A stretch of DNA of 20,955 bases from CAG-791 sp963650385 (lineage in GTDB: Bacteria; Bacillota; Clostridia; Lachnospirales; Lachnospiraceae), in assembly GCA_963650385.1 (NCBI GenBank), contig CAVJLL010000041.1, forward strand, positions 1 through 20,955, in the 5' to 3' direction. Positions 14,661-20,679 of this stretch are shown here, one piece after another. Position numbers and translations under genes: made by a program. The number at the start of each line of letters is the position of its first letter. Within the stretch, counting starts at the first letter, position 1. The notes beneath the pieces were generated by a model, which saw only the letters and a program-made list of their open reading frames with translations, was not told where the DNA came from and ran no database searches.

Positions 14661-15440
14661 TCATCCCAATGCCACATCCAGAACCATCATAACACTGAAT
14701 CCGACGGCGAAGAAAACAGTGCCGATGTTGGAATGGCGTCCCTGCGACATTTCCGGAATCAGCTCCTCGACCACCACATAGAGCATGGCTCCAGCCGCAA
14801 AGCTGAGAAGATAGGGGAGGACCGGGACAATGAACTGCGCAGCCAGGATCGTAAGGACAGAACCAATCGGCTCCACAACACCGGACAGCACGCCGCCGAG
14901 GAACGCCCTGCTGTTCTTCTCCCCCTCTGCCCGGAGCGGCATGGAAATGATGGTGCCCTCCGGAAAGTTCTGAATGGCGATGCCAAGGGAGAGCGCAAGT
15001 GCACTTGCCGGCGTAATCTGTGAGCTCCCGGAGAGCAGACTTGCGTAGATAACGCCGACAGCCATTCCCTCCGGAATATTATGCAGCGTGACGGCGAGAA
15101 CCATCATTGCTGTGCGGCTCAAATTGCTGCGAGGCCCTTCAGCCTGCTCGCTTCCGATATGAAGATGCGGGATCAGGTGATCGAGAGCCAGCAAAAAAAG
15201 GATACCCATCCAAAACCCGGCGAATGCCGGAAAAAAGGCCAACCATCCAAGCTGTGCCGATTGTTCAACAGCAGGGAGCAGCAGGCTCCAGATGGAGGCT
15301 GCTGTCATAACACCGGCAGCAAAGCCGGCGAGCGAGCGTTGCAGCAGATCGCTGAGTGCATTTTTCATGAAGAACACGCAGGCCGCACCGGTTGTTGTTC
15401 CTAAAAAAGGGATCAGAATCCCCCAGAAAACATTCGCCAT
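14661..15440 (-). CDS. ZIP family divalent metal transporter
   Basis: The product is 259 residues with about eight hydrophobic segments. The two diagnostic metal-site motifs are HNIPEG (about 120-125) and QNFPEG (about 157-162), in helices IV and V as in GufA/ZupT-type ZIP proteins. A short His motif, HLIPHLHIG (about 88-96), lies in the cytoplasmic loop before helix IV. It imports zinc or another divalent metal across the membrane. The start at 15440 follows GGTGGAGGTG; the in-frame start at 15473 lies upstream of that site and is rejected. The promoter region carries the 16-bp GTTAG-N6-CTAAC site at 15493-15508, which suggests metal-dependent repression. Confidence 0.94.
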   Translation of the reverse strand: MANVFWGILIPFLGTTTGAACVFFMKNALSDLLQRSLAGFAAGVMTAASIWSLLLPAVEQSAQLGWLAFFPAFAGFWMGILFLLALDHLIPHLHIGSEQAEGPRSNLSRTAMMVLAVTLHNIPEGMAVGVIYASLLSGSSQITPASALALSLGIAIQNFPEGTIISMPLRAEGEKNSRAFLGGVLSGVVEPIGSVLTILAAQFIVPVLPYLLSFAAGAMLYVVVEELIPEMSQGRHSNIGTVFFAVGFSVMMVLDVALG

Positions 15441-15474
15441 TGGAACACCTCCACCCAAAATTTGTGTCGACATG

Positions 15475-15508
15475 AATATAGCATGAGTATATGTTAGCGC
15501 AATCTAAC
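15475..15508 (-). promoter_or_regulatory. ZIP promoter with overlapping operator-like site
   Basis: GTTAGCGCAATCTAAC (15493-15508) has 5-bp inverted arms separated by 6 bp, the same spacing and arms as the sites at 9457 and 9508. It overlaps the probable minus-strand -35 element TTGCGC (15497-15502), which is 16 bp from TATATT (15475-15480). A bound dimer would occlude the promoter. Confidence 0.55.
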
Positions 15509-15515
15509 CCATTGA

Positions 15516-15734
15516 ATGAATGTATCATATACAAGGACGACGGTGCCAGGTACAGATGAAAGTGATATTGCTATGATTGACGAATCCTTTAAAGATCTAC
15601 TTCATAAAATTGAAGAGGATCTCAAGACCGGTAAAGCTTATATCTTCCCGCGTCCATGCATAGATGATAAAGACACCGAAAAACCATCTCAGACTGATTT
15701 CCAGATCAGCTCTAACAGAACCTCTGGCTTATAG
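15516..15734 (+). pseudogene. Orphan coding-like fragment of unknown origin
   Basis: A 72-codon plus-strand frame is open here. The central part reads like real protein (IDESFKDLLHKIEEDLKTG, then KAYIFPRPCIDD), is acidic and helix-forming, and is more AT-rich than the neighbouring genes. There is no ribosome binding site, the first codons lie over the repeat at 15542-15560, and the end runs into the helicase relic at 15697-15739. I read it as a leftover piece of a displaced gene bounded by dispersed repeats. I do not recognise the family. Confidence 0.35.
15542..15560 (+). repeat. Dispersed repeat, diverged copy
   Basis: GGTGCCAGGTACAGATGAA differs at two positions from the first 19 bases of the copies at 13728 and 15748. 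With the 15748 copy it forms a direct-repeat pair about 190 bp apart around the coding-like fragment. Confidence 0.6.
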
Positions 15735-15739
15735 TCTCC
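15697..15739 (-). pseudogene. 43-bp relic of a nuclease-helicase gene
   Basis: This stretch matches 37 of 43 bases of 13498-13540, the part of the helicase gene encoding residues 49-62. On the minus strand it reads GDYKPEVLLELIWK against GDYKPEVPLELIWK. Five of the six base changes are synonymous, so the copy diverged while still coding. A stop codon follows two codons later. The 21-bp repeat lies 8 bp upstream (15748), where in the intact gene it lies about 190 bp upstream, so most of the N-terminus was deleted. Confidence 0.65.
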
Positions 15740-15747
15740 AGAACGAA

Positions 15748-15768
15748 GGTGTCAGGTACACATGAACA
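15748..15768 (+). repeat. Dispersed 21-bp repeat, copy B
   Basis: It is identical over 21 bp to 13728-13748 and has the same orientation. It lies between the helicase relic and the 3' end of the hydrolase gene at 15838. Confidence 0.75.
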
Positions 15769-15837
15769 AACTGTGAACAGCCTCCCAGTGAAATCTTCCA
15801 ATCTCCGATACGCCCCTTCGATTCGGATTTGGCCGGC

Positions 15838-16668
15838 TCAGTTGTATTTTTCCATCGCATGCTCAAATTGCCGGTTAAATTTGGCAATGGCCTGCCTGCT
15901 GAGCGCTTCCTCTGGACGGAGCATATCGAAAGCGTGAACATCCGTATGATAGACGTCCGCCTCTGCCTCCACTCCGGCGGCCTTCAGCTCTTCAACATAT
16001 TGCAGCGTCTCACAGTAAAACGGCTCACCATCTCCGACAAAGGTGTAGCACGGAGGCAGCCCCCTGTAATCAGTCTGCTGCGCGGGCGCCGCGTAGGGAG
16101 ATACACACTTCTTTGCATTGCTCCTAAGGTACAAACGCCAGCCCAGATGGTTCCGTCCGGTATTCCACACCCTGCCGTGATTATCACGGGAACTCTCCGT
16201 GTCCATGTTGCTGAGCATCGGATAAAGCGGCATCTGAAACGAGACATGAATACCTCTGTCCCGCGCCATCATACAGACCGCTGCGCATAGGCCTCCGCCG
16301 GCACTTTCTCCCCCGACCATCAGCCTGCGGCAGCTAAACTCATCTCTGTGGGCATCCATGTACGCCAGCACAGCGTAACAGTCATTTACCGCAGCCGGAT
16401 ACGGCTTCTGCCATGCAAGAGTGTACCCTGGAGAAAATACGGTCACCCCGTATTTCTTCACCAGTTCGTCCGCTCTGCTCATATAGACCATTTCCTTCAT
16501 GCCGAGGAAATATCCGCCGCCATGGATCCAGAGAACGGCAATATCCGCACGGGAGGTTCCTGTAGGACTTAAAATCAGGATCGGCACACCGTCGATGCGC
16601 TTCTTTTTCACCGCAATCTCTTTGTCCGGATGGAGTTTGAAGCTCATATTCAGATATTTTCTCCTCAC
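15838..16668 (-). CDS. Alpha/beta hydrolase, HSL-type esterase
   Basis: The product is 276 residues from a GTG at 16668, or 269 from the ATG at 16647. The hormone-sensitive-lipase signature is complete: oxyanion HGGGYFLG (about 49-56), nucleophile elbow GGESAGG with Ser about 122, acid in VGDGEPF (about 211-217) and His about 245 in TDVHAFD. It probably hydrolyses short acyl or acetyl esters in the cytosol. GAGGAG lies within the GTG-started frame and 13 nt before the ATG. A stop codon lies 4 codons above the GTG, so the cap region usual for the family is short or missing and the 5' end may be truncated. It follows the membrane protein gene by 46 nt. Confidence 0.88.
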   Translation of the reverse strand: MRRKYLNMSFKLHPDKEIAVKKKRIDGVPILILSPTGTSRADIAVLWIHGGGYFLGMKEMVYMSRADELVKKYGVTVFSPGYTLAWQKPYPAAVNDCYAVLAYMDAHRDEFSCRRLMVGGESAGGGLCAAVCMMARDRGIHVSFQMPLYPMLSNMDTESSRDNHGRVWNTGRNHLGWRLYLRSNAKKCVSPYAAPAQQTDYRGLPPCYTFVGDGEPFYCETLQYVEELKAAGVEAEADVYHTDVHAFDMLRPEEALSRQAIAKFNRQFEHAMEKYN

Positions 16669-16714
16669 AAGGCCAAAATGTCAGGTATCTGCAAGTCAGA
16701 AACACTACATCTGA

Positions 16715-17584
16715 TCACAGGTCGTTCGAGTGATTATCCCTCTTTCTCATGTGCTCCATCGGAATACGGTGTTGCTCAGGCTTCTTGCGACGAATTTCCT
16801 TATCATCAATTACCATTTCAACCACATTTGGCAGCTCGAGCTGAAACAACATCTTGATCAGCCATATACCCACCAGAAAACAGGCAGCCGGCACAACACA
16901 GGATGTCACTATATAGATGGCGACCAAATCCACAGTACTGTTTAAAACCTCCTGAAGTTTTTCCAAGAGAGCCTGACTCCCGCCCTTTACCGCCTGAATA
17001 AACTGGCTCCACACCGAAGAATTGTCACTATCCGCCTGATCTGCTGCACCTTGAATATTTGCGACTTCACTGTTCATAGAATCAATTGTCTGCTGAATTT
17101 CCGTACTATGCTGCCGTTCAATCATATCGGAAAGCAGGATACTTGAAGGCGCCAAGAGTATCAAAATTACAGAAAGCGCAACAATTCTATGCCCTACAGT
17201 CCTCACTGATTTCCCTGTAAACTCACCCGCCGCAGACAAAATGAAACCGACTGGCAGCAAAATTCCGAAAAACAAAATGCCAGTCATGGAGACCAGAAAT
17301 TTCTCAACATACAAGGCACATAAAATAACCAGAAAGCAGCCAGATAAATCAACCAACTTCTCCGCAATTGGTGTGCCAAAATCTCCCGGCATCAGTGTAA
17401 TCACTGCACTTGCCCCGGCTGCCGCGCCAGCCAGAGCCTCCACACTCTTTTTCTTATTTTCCAATGATTCGGTCAAATATTTATAGGTATCCGGATTCGA
17501 CACTTTTGGAGCAATCAAACATGAACACAGCAATGCCAATAGCAAAAGCACAATGAATCTGATACTGCTTCCGCGATGATCCAT
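16715..17584 (-). CDS. Multi-pass membrane protein of unknown function
   Basis: The product is 289 residues and I do not recognise it. It starts with a signal-anchor helix (about 8-26). Hydrophobic segments follow at about 51-66 (weak), 77-96, 98-120 and 130-152. Then comes an extracytoplasmic, Gln/Ser/Asp-rich segment (about 153-215), a last helix (about 218-246) and a basic cytoplasmic tail ending KKPEQHRIPMEHMRKRDN. I chose the ATG at 17584 because GGTGAG lies 5 nt before it; an ATG at 17611 has no ribosome binding site. It follows the DUF4230 gene by 91 nt on the same strand, so the two may be cotranscribed. The layout suggests an envelope complex, but no function can be assigned. Confidence 0.8.
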   Translation of the reverse strand: MDHRGSSIRFIVLLLLALLCSCLIAPKVSNPDTYKYLTESLENKKKSVEALAGAAAGASAVITLMPGDFGTPIAEKLVDLSGCFLVILCALYVEKFLVSMTGILFFGILLPVGFILSAAGEFTGKSVRTVGHRIVALSVILILLAPSSILLSDMIERQHSTEIQQTIDSMNSEVANIQGAADQADSDNSSVWSQFIQAVKGGSQALLEKLQEVLNSTVDLVAIYIVTSCVVPAACFLVGIWLIKMLFQLELPNVVEMVIDDKEIRRKKPEQHRIPMEHMRKRDNHSNDL

Positions 17585-17675
17585 ATTTCTCACCAGTTTT
17601 CCTTTCATCAAAGATTGCAGTGCACAGGTATGTCAGCGATGGACTCAAACCCATCTGGCACAATTTCCAACGATA

Positions 17676-18383
17676 TTAAGCTGCATCCTCAAATTGTATG
17701 TTCACCTTGTAATCAGCACTAATCACAGAAACCACCGGTTCGTAAATCTGTCTCACAATGAGGAGTGCCATCTTATCTGCCTTTTCTCCCGCCTTGTTCT
17801 CCAACAAGCTGTTTTCCATTTCCTGACGAACCTCTGTGATCACCTTCTTACGTTCCTCCTCCGACAGCTTTGGATCGCCAACAGCAAAAATACCGATCTT
17901 CTCGGTCTCCTCTGTCGTTGTTTTTTCCTCATCAATATCAAGTTCCTGAGAGGTGTGCGGAATCGTAATGGTCACGGTTTTGCCGATTTCATCCACCGCA
18001 ATCTGATCGGCACCGACATCATTTAAATCAACAAAATACGCTGCAGTCCCTGTGTACTTGACATATTGGTATTTTGCCCCCAACTTAAAGAGCAGATTCC
18101 CTTCATCCGTCAGTTTTGTTATGTCTGTTACTTCCTGCGTATAAACTTCCAGCTTTTTCTGTGCTGATGACTCCCCCATCATCGCATGCTGCAAAGCCAC
18201 AGTAATTTTCTCACGGTCATCCAGCTGTATTTCTTTGATCCACAGATCTTCCTCTTCCCGTACAGCCGATGTTGATTCGTTATCCTTGTCTTTTATCACC
18301 TGCCTGGATGCATTAAAAATCACAACCAGAAAACAGATGATACACATCGCAGCAGCGGCCGCCCTCGTAATGTTCTTATTCAC
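17676..18383 (-). CDS. DUF4230 family membrane-anchored protein
   Basis: The product is 235 residues from a GTG start. It has one N-terminal membrane anchor (about 8-24) and then an extracytoplasmic domain. LGAKYQYVKYTGTAAYFVDL, IGKTVTITIPH and the C-terminal amphipathic helix followed by YKVNIQFED match my recollection of the DUF4230 family, whose biochemical role is unknown. The GTG at 18383 follows AAAGGGGAGAG closely; an in-frame GTG at 18419 has no such site. It lies upstream of the membrane protein at 16715-17584, which may be its partner. The terminator at 18512-18560 separates it from the zinc-ribbon gene. Confidence 0.8.
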   Translation of the reverse strand: MNKNITRAAAAAMCIICFLVVIFNASRQVIKDKDNESTSAVREEEDLWIKEIQLDDREKITVALQHAMMGESSAQKKLEVYTQEVTDITKLTDEGNLLFKLGAKYQYVKYTGTAAYFVDLNDVGADQIAVDEIGKTVTITIPHTSQELDIDEEKTTTEETEKIGIFAVGDPKLSEEERKKVITEVRQEMENSLLENKAGEKADKMALLIVRQIYEPVVSVISADYKVNIQFEDAA

Positions 18384-18511
18384 CCTCTCCCCTTTCTGCC
18401 GCAAACAAACTGCGGACACACACCACCACAGCAGTCATATTTCTGCAGGTCTTGCACCATTATGCCACAAATCGTGTTGCATGCAGACCTTCACCCTCTA
18501 TAAGGGCCAAC

Positions 18512-18560
18512 AAAAAAACGGCTGCTGCTCATCCACCTAGGATCAACAACAGTCGTTTTC
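18512..18560 (-). terminator. Rho-independent terminator of the zinc-ribbon gene
   Basis: On the minus strand a long hairpin begins AAAACG-A-CTGTTGTTG and returns as AGCAGCAGCCGTTTT, pairing at about 18 of 20 positions around a short loop, followed by a run of seven T. It begins about 18 nt after the stop codon at 18578. Confidence 0.92.
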
Positions 18561-18577
18561 TGAACGCTCTTATACGG

Positions 18578-19744
18578 CTAATCTTCCATGCTTCCCAGCA
18601 CTCCCAGCATCTTCTGTGAGCATCTTGTTGTTACCTCCAGGTAGTAGGATGCATCTGCAGCAGACATCGAATCCGAGTCATAGGCATCGATCTTATCGGT
18701 AAAATCGACATACTCCTGCATCATCTCCGCATACTCGGCTAACAATGTTAAATCTGAAGGATTGGCCTGATACTTTTGCATGAACTCAACATATTTATCG
18801 ACAAATGCCTCGTATTCATCCAGAAACGCTGTCAAGTCCGGGTCCACTCCAGCCGGTGCTGAGGTTTCACTTGCAGAAGAGGCAGAATCATTGGAATCCG
18901 TGTCGGAAGCATTCGTGTATTTTGCCGAAGCAAGAACTTTTTTATAATCCGTCTCAAATCCTTCTGCTTCAGATTTCTCCGCTACTCCCACTACCATCAG
19001 GAGTTTCCCCTTTTCTGTAACATTAATTAAATCAAAATAGGCTATCACCTGATTGCCATTCATTTCGCCGGTATAACAATATGACCTTGCCTTAAAACCC
19101 GCCGTCTCCGATTCTAATGCGCTTTTTCTTACCGGAGAAGTAAACTTCTTTGCAACGCGGGCATCCATCCTTTCATCCAATTTGTCACTCACTTCGTCAA
19201 ACTGGTCGTCCGTTACCCCTTTCTCAGAATCAGTAAAGAAAATTCCGGAATGACCATCCGCAGTCTCAAATTTATTACCATCTTCTGCGTACTTTGTCGG
19301 AATCGTAAATGTAATTCCATCAATACTGTATTCAGTATACGCATTCTCTTCCTCTTCACCTTCTGCTTCATTGGAGAGCGCCGAAGCAGCTTCCTGTGCA
19401 TCATCCCGGTCATCTTCTGTTTCCAATGCCTCTGCGGTTTCAGGCGTTTTGTTCTTCCTGCTGCCGCCGGCGTACAAACACAAGACAGCGATAACCCCTG
19501 CGACAATCAGCCAAGCCTTTCGCTTTCCTTTTTTCTTCTTTTTCTTCTTGCCCTTTGCATCAATTTGTCGTTTCTCATACGACAAATTTCCGTATCCGTA
19601 TTCCGAAAAATCATCCTGAATATCTTCCAATTCTGCCTCTTCCGGTCCCTGAACATCGTCCGATGCATCAACCGCCGCTCCGCAATTTGTGCAGAATCTG
19701 GCATCGTCCGATATTTTCTTCCCGCAATTCCTGCAATACGCCAT
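18578..19744 (-). CDS. Zinc-ribbon membrane-anchored protein with C-terminal DUF6591-like domain
   Basis: The product is 388 residues. It opens with a zinc ribbon, CRNCGKK and FCTNCG (Cys 4, 7, 18, 21). An acidic stretch follows, then the lysine-rich KGKKKKKKKGKRK and a single transmembrane helix (about 77-92), putting the zinc ribbon in the cytosol. Outside lies a Glu/Asp-rich region, a beta-rich domain (about 135-270) and a helical domain (about 300-388; FLDEYEAFVDKYVEFM and YAEMMQEYVDF) that I associate with DUF6591. Such proteins are common in Clostridia and may sense or organise envelope components; no reaction is known. GGGAGG precedes the ATG. It is downstream of the Mor-like gene and the 17-residue CPxCG peptide, probably in one transcript. 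Confidence 0.85.
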   Translation of the reverse strand: MAYCRNCGKKISDDARFCTNCGAAVDASDDVQGPEEAELEDIQDDFSEYGYGNLSYEKRQIDAKGKKKKKKKGKRKAWLIVAGVIAVLCLYAGGSRKNKTPETAEALETEDDRDDAQEAASALSNEAEGEEEENAYTEYSIDGITFTIPTKYAEDGNKFETADGHSGIFFTDSEKGVTDDQFDEVSDKLDERMDARVAKKFTSPVRKSALESETAGFKARSYCYTGEMNGNQVIAYFDLINVTEKGKLLMVVGVAEKSEAEGFETDYKKVLASAKYTNASDTDSNDSASSASETSAPAGVDPDLTAFLDEYEAFVDKYVEFMQKYQANPSDLTLLAEYAEMMQEYVDFTDKIDAYDSDSMSAADASYYLEVTTRCSQKMLGVLGSMED

Positions 19745-19758
19745 TTTTACCTCCCATT

Positions 19759-19810
19759 CCGCTGCTTTACAGCGGCAGCCTGAGGAGAATTTCGCAAAGG
19801 CGAATTCTCC
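19759..19810. repeat. Two adjacent hairpins before the zinc-ribbon gene
   Basis: The first is CCGCTG-CTTTA-CAGCGG (19759-19775). The second is GGAGAATTTCGC with GCGAATTCTCC around AAAG (19784-19810, one bulge). Both lie between the small CPxCG frame and the zinc-ribbon RBS, without a U-tract on the minus strand. They may tune expression or mRNA stability between the genes. Confidence 0.5.
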
Positions 19811-19835
19811 GATAGAACTTCTTTCCCCTTTTCCC

Positions 19836-19889
19836 TTACAGTTCCTGCATCGTCCCGCACTGCGGGCACTTCATTTCCATGCGCTTCAT
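19836..19889 (-). CDS. 17-residue CPxCG peptide coupled to the Mor-like gene
   Basis: The reading frame MKRMEMKCPQCGTMQEL starts at 19889 and overlaps the stop codon of the Mor-like gene (ATGA arrangement). AGGAGG lies about 7 nt upstream, inside the end of that gene. CPQCG is half a zinc-ribbon knuckle, so two copies or another partner could bind one metal. The coupled start and strong RBS favour real translation. It could also be the stub of a longer zinc-ribbon protein cut by a stop codon. It is too short for most gene callers. Confidence 0.55.
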   Translation of the reverse strand: MKRMEMKCPQCGTMQEL

Positions 19890-20155
19890 ACGACGTCCTC
19901 CTGTGAACGCACTTCCTTTAATATCTGACGCACCCGGCGTTCGGTGAGCATCAGCTCCCTCGCGATCTCCGTCGGTGTCAAATCATTTTGATGCTCCAGC
20001 ACATACTTCCGGATGTACTCCTGCGAAAACAGCTTTGTCGGAAAGGTAACGCTGATTCCTCCATAGGCCTTCCAGAGCTTTCGCATCGAAGTCTCACCGA
20101 CAAGCTCCGCCAACTCCCGATAAAGCCTGCTGTACTTTTCAAAATCATTTGACAT
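19886..20155 (-). CDS. Mor-like helix-turn-helix transcription factor
   Basis: The product is 89 residues. The first 45 form a helical dimerisation-like region (YRELAELVGETSMRKLWKAYGG) followed by the strand ISVTFPTKLF, as in the Mor/C activator family of phage Mu. Residues about 57-82 form the helix-turn-helix (LTPTEIARELMLTERRVRQILKE). I chose the ATG at 20155 because AGGTGG lies 8 nt before it; in-frame starts at 20218 and 20305 lack a good site, and the latter runs through a strong hairpin. No phage genes surround it, so it looks like a domesticated regulator. It is the first gene of a probable unit with the CPxCG peptide and the zinc-ribbon protein. Confidence 0.75.
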   Translation of the reverse strand: MSNDFEKYSRLYRELAELVGETSMRKLWKAYGGISVTFPTKLFSQEYIRKYVLEHQNDLTPTEIARELMLTERRVRQILKEVRSQEDVV

Positions 20156-20265
20156 ACACGCCACCTCAGGTTCCCATTCTAAAGACCTGTCAGCGCAATT
20201 ATCCTCTGTTGATTTCATGCTTAAATTTCCACGCCTGCCTCCATAAATTTGCCTAAACCACGAAA

Positions 20266-20310
20266 GACTGTCGGGAAAGCCTGATTTTAATCCGTGCTCT
20301 CCCAACAGCC
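20266..20310 (-). promoter_or_regulatory. 15-bp hairpin in the leader of the Mor-like gene
   Basis: On the minus strand GGCTGTTGGGAGAGC (20296-20310) can pair at all 15 positions, some G-U, with GCTTTCCCGACAGTC (20266-20280). The loop contains the inner palindrome GATTTTAATC (20283-20292). CTTTCGTGGTTT follows, only moderately T-rich, so it may be a weak terminator or an attenuator for the downstream genes. Confidence 0.5.
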
Positions 20311-20374
20311 TCCACAGTCATTTTCATTCTATGCAGACGTGTTTCCTCCTCATGACATCAGCAGAATTTTCTGC

Positions 20375-20412
20375 GAAAAAAAGCCTGCGGAGACATCTCA
20401 TCTCCGCAGGCT
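20375..20412 (-). terminator. Rho-independent terminator of the HPr-like gene
   Basis: AGCCTGCGGAGA pairs perfectly over 12 bp with TCTCCGCAGGCT (20382-20393 and 20401-20412), with a 7-nt loop and a run of seven T on the minus strand. It lies 27 nt after the stop codon at 20440. Confidence 0.95.
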
Positions 20413-20439
20413 GTGCTCACTTATTCTCTTGTATCTGTC

Positions 20440-20679
20440 TTAAACCGCCATTCTCTTTCCGTTCAGGAAATTCTCAAACTCCTCGTTGTAGCCGTTGTAG
20501 GAAACCACCAGGCGTCCGCCCAGATCCAGTCCCATTACTCCCAGAAAGGACTTCGCATCCACGATGTAGCGTCCATACCGGTCATTGGCAATATCAACGT
20601 CAAAATCACAGCGCTCTGCAGCGCGTACAAAAGCCTGCACATCCTTCGGTTCCAGTGTAATATATCTCGTCGTTCTCAT
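20440..20679 (-). CDS. HPr family protein lacking the active-site histidine
   Basis: The product is 79 residues, the size of HPr. The second half matches the HPr fold: VDAKSFLGVMGLDLGG corresponds to the region around the regulatory Ser46, with Ser about 44 retained. The first half lacks the GxHARP motif, so no phosphorylatable His15 exists. It therefore cannot relay phosphate in the sugar phosphotransferase system and is more like a Crh-type regulatory HPr, or a protein using the fold for another role. GGAGG lies 7 nt before the ATG. It has its own terminator and is probably monocistronic. Whether HPr kinase acts on the serine is unknown. Confidence 0.85.
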   Translation of the reverse strand: MRTTRYITLEPKDVQAFVRAAERCDFDVDIANDRYGRYIVDAKSFLGVMGLDLGGRLVVSYNGYNEEFENFLNGKRMAV

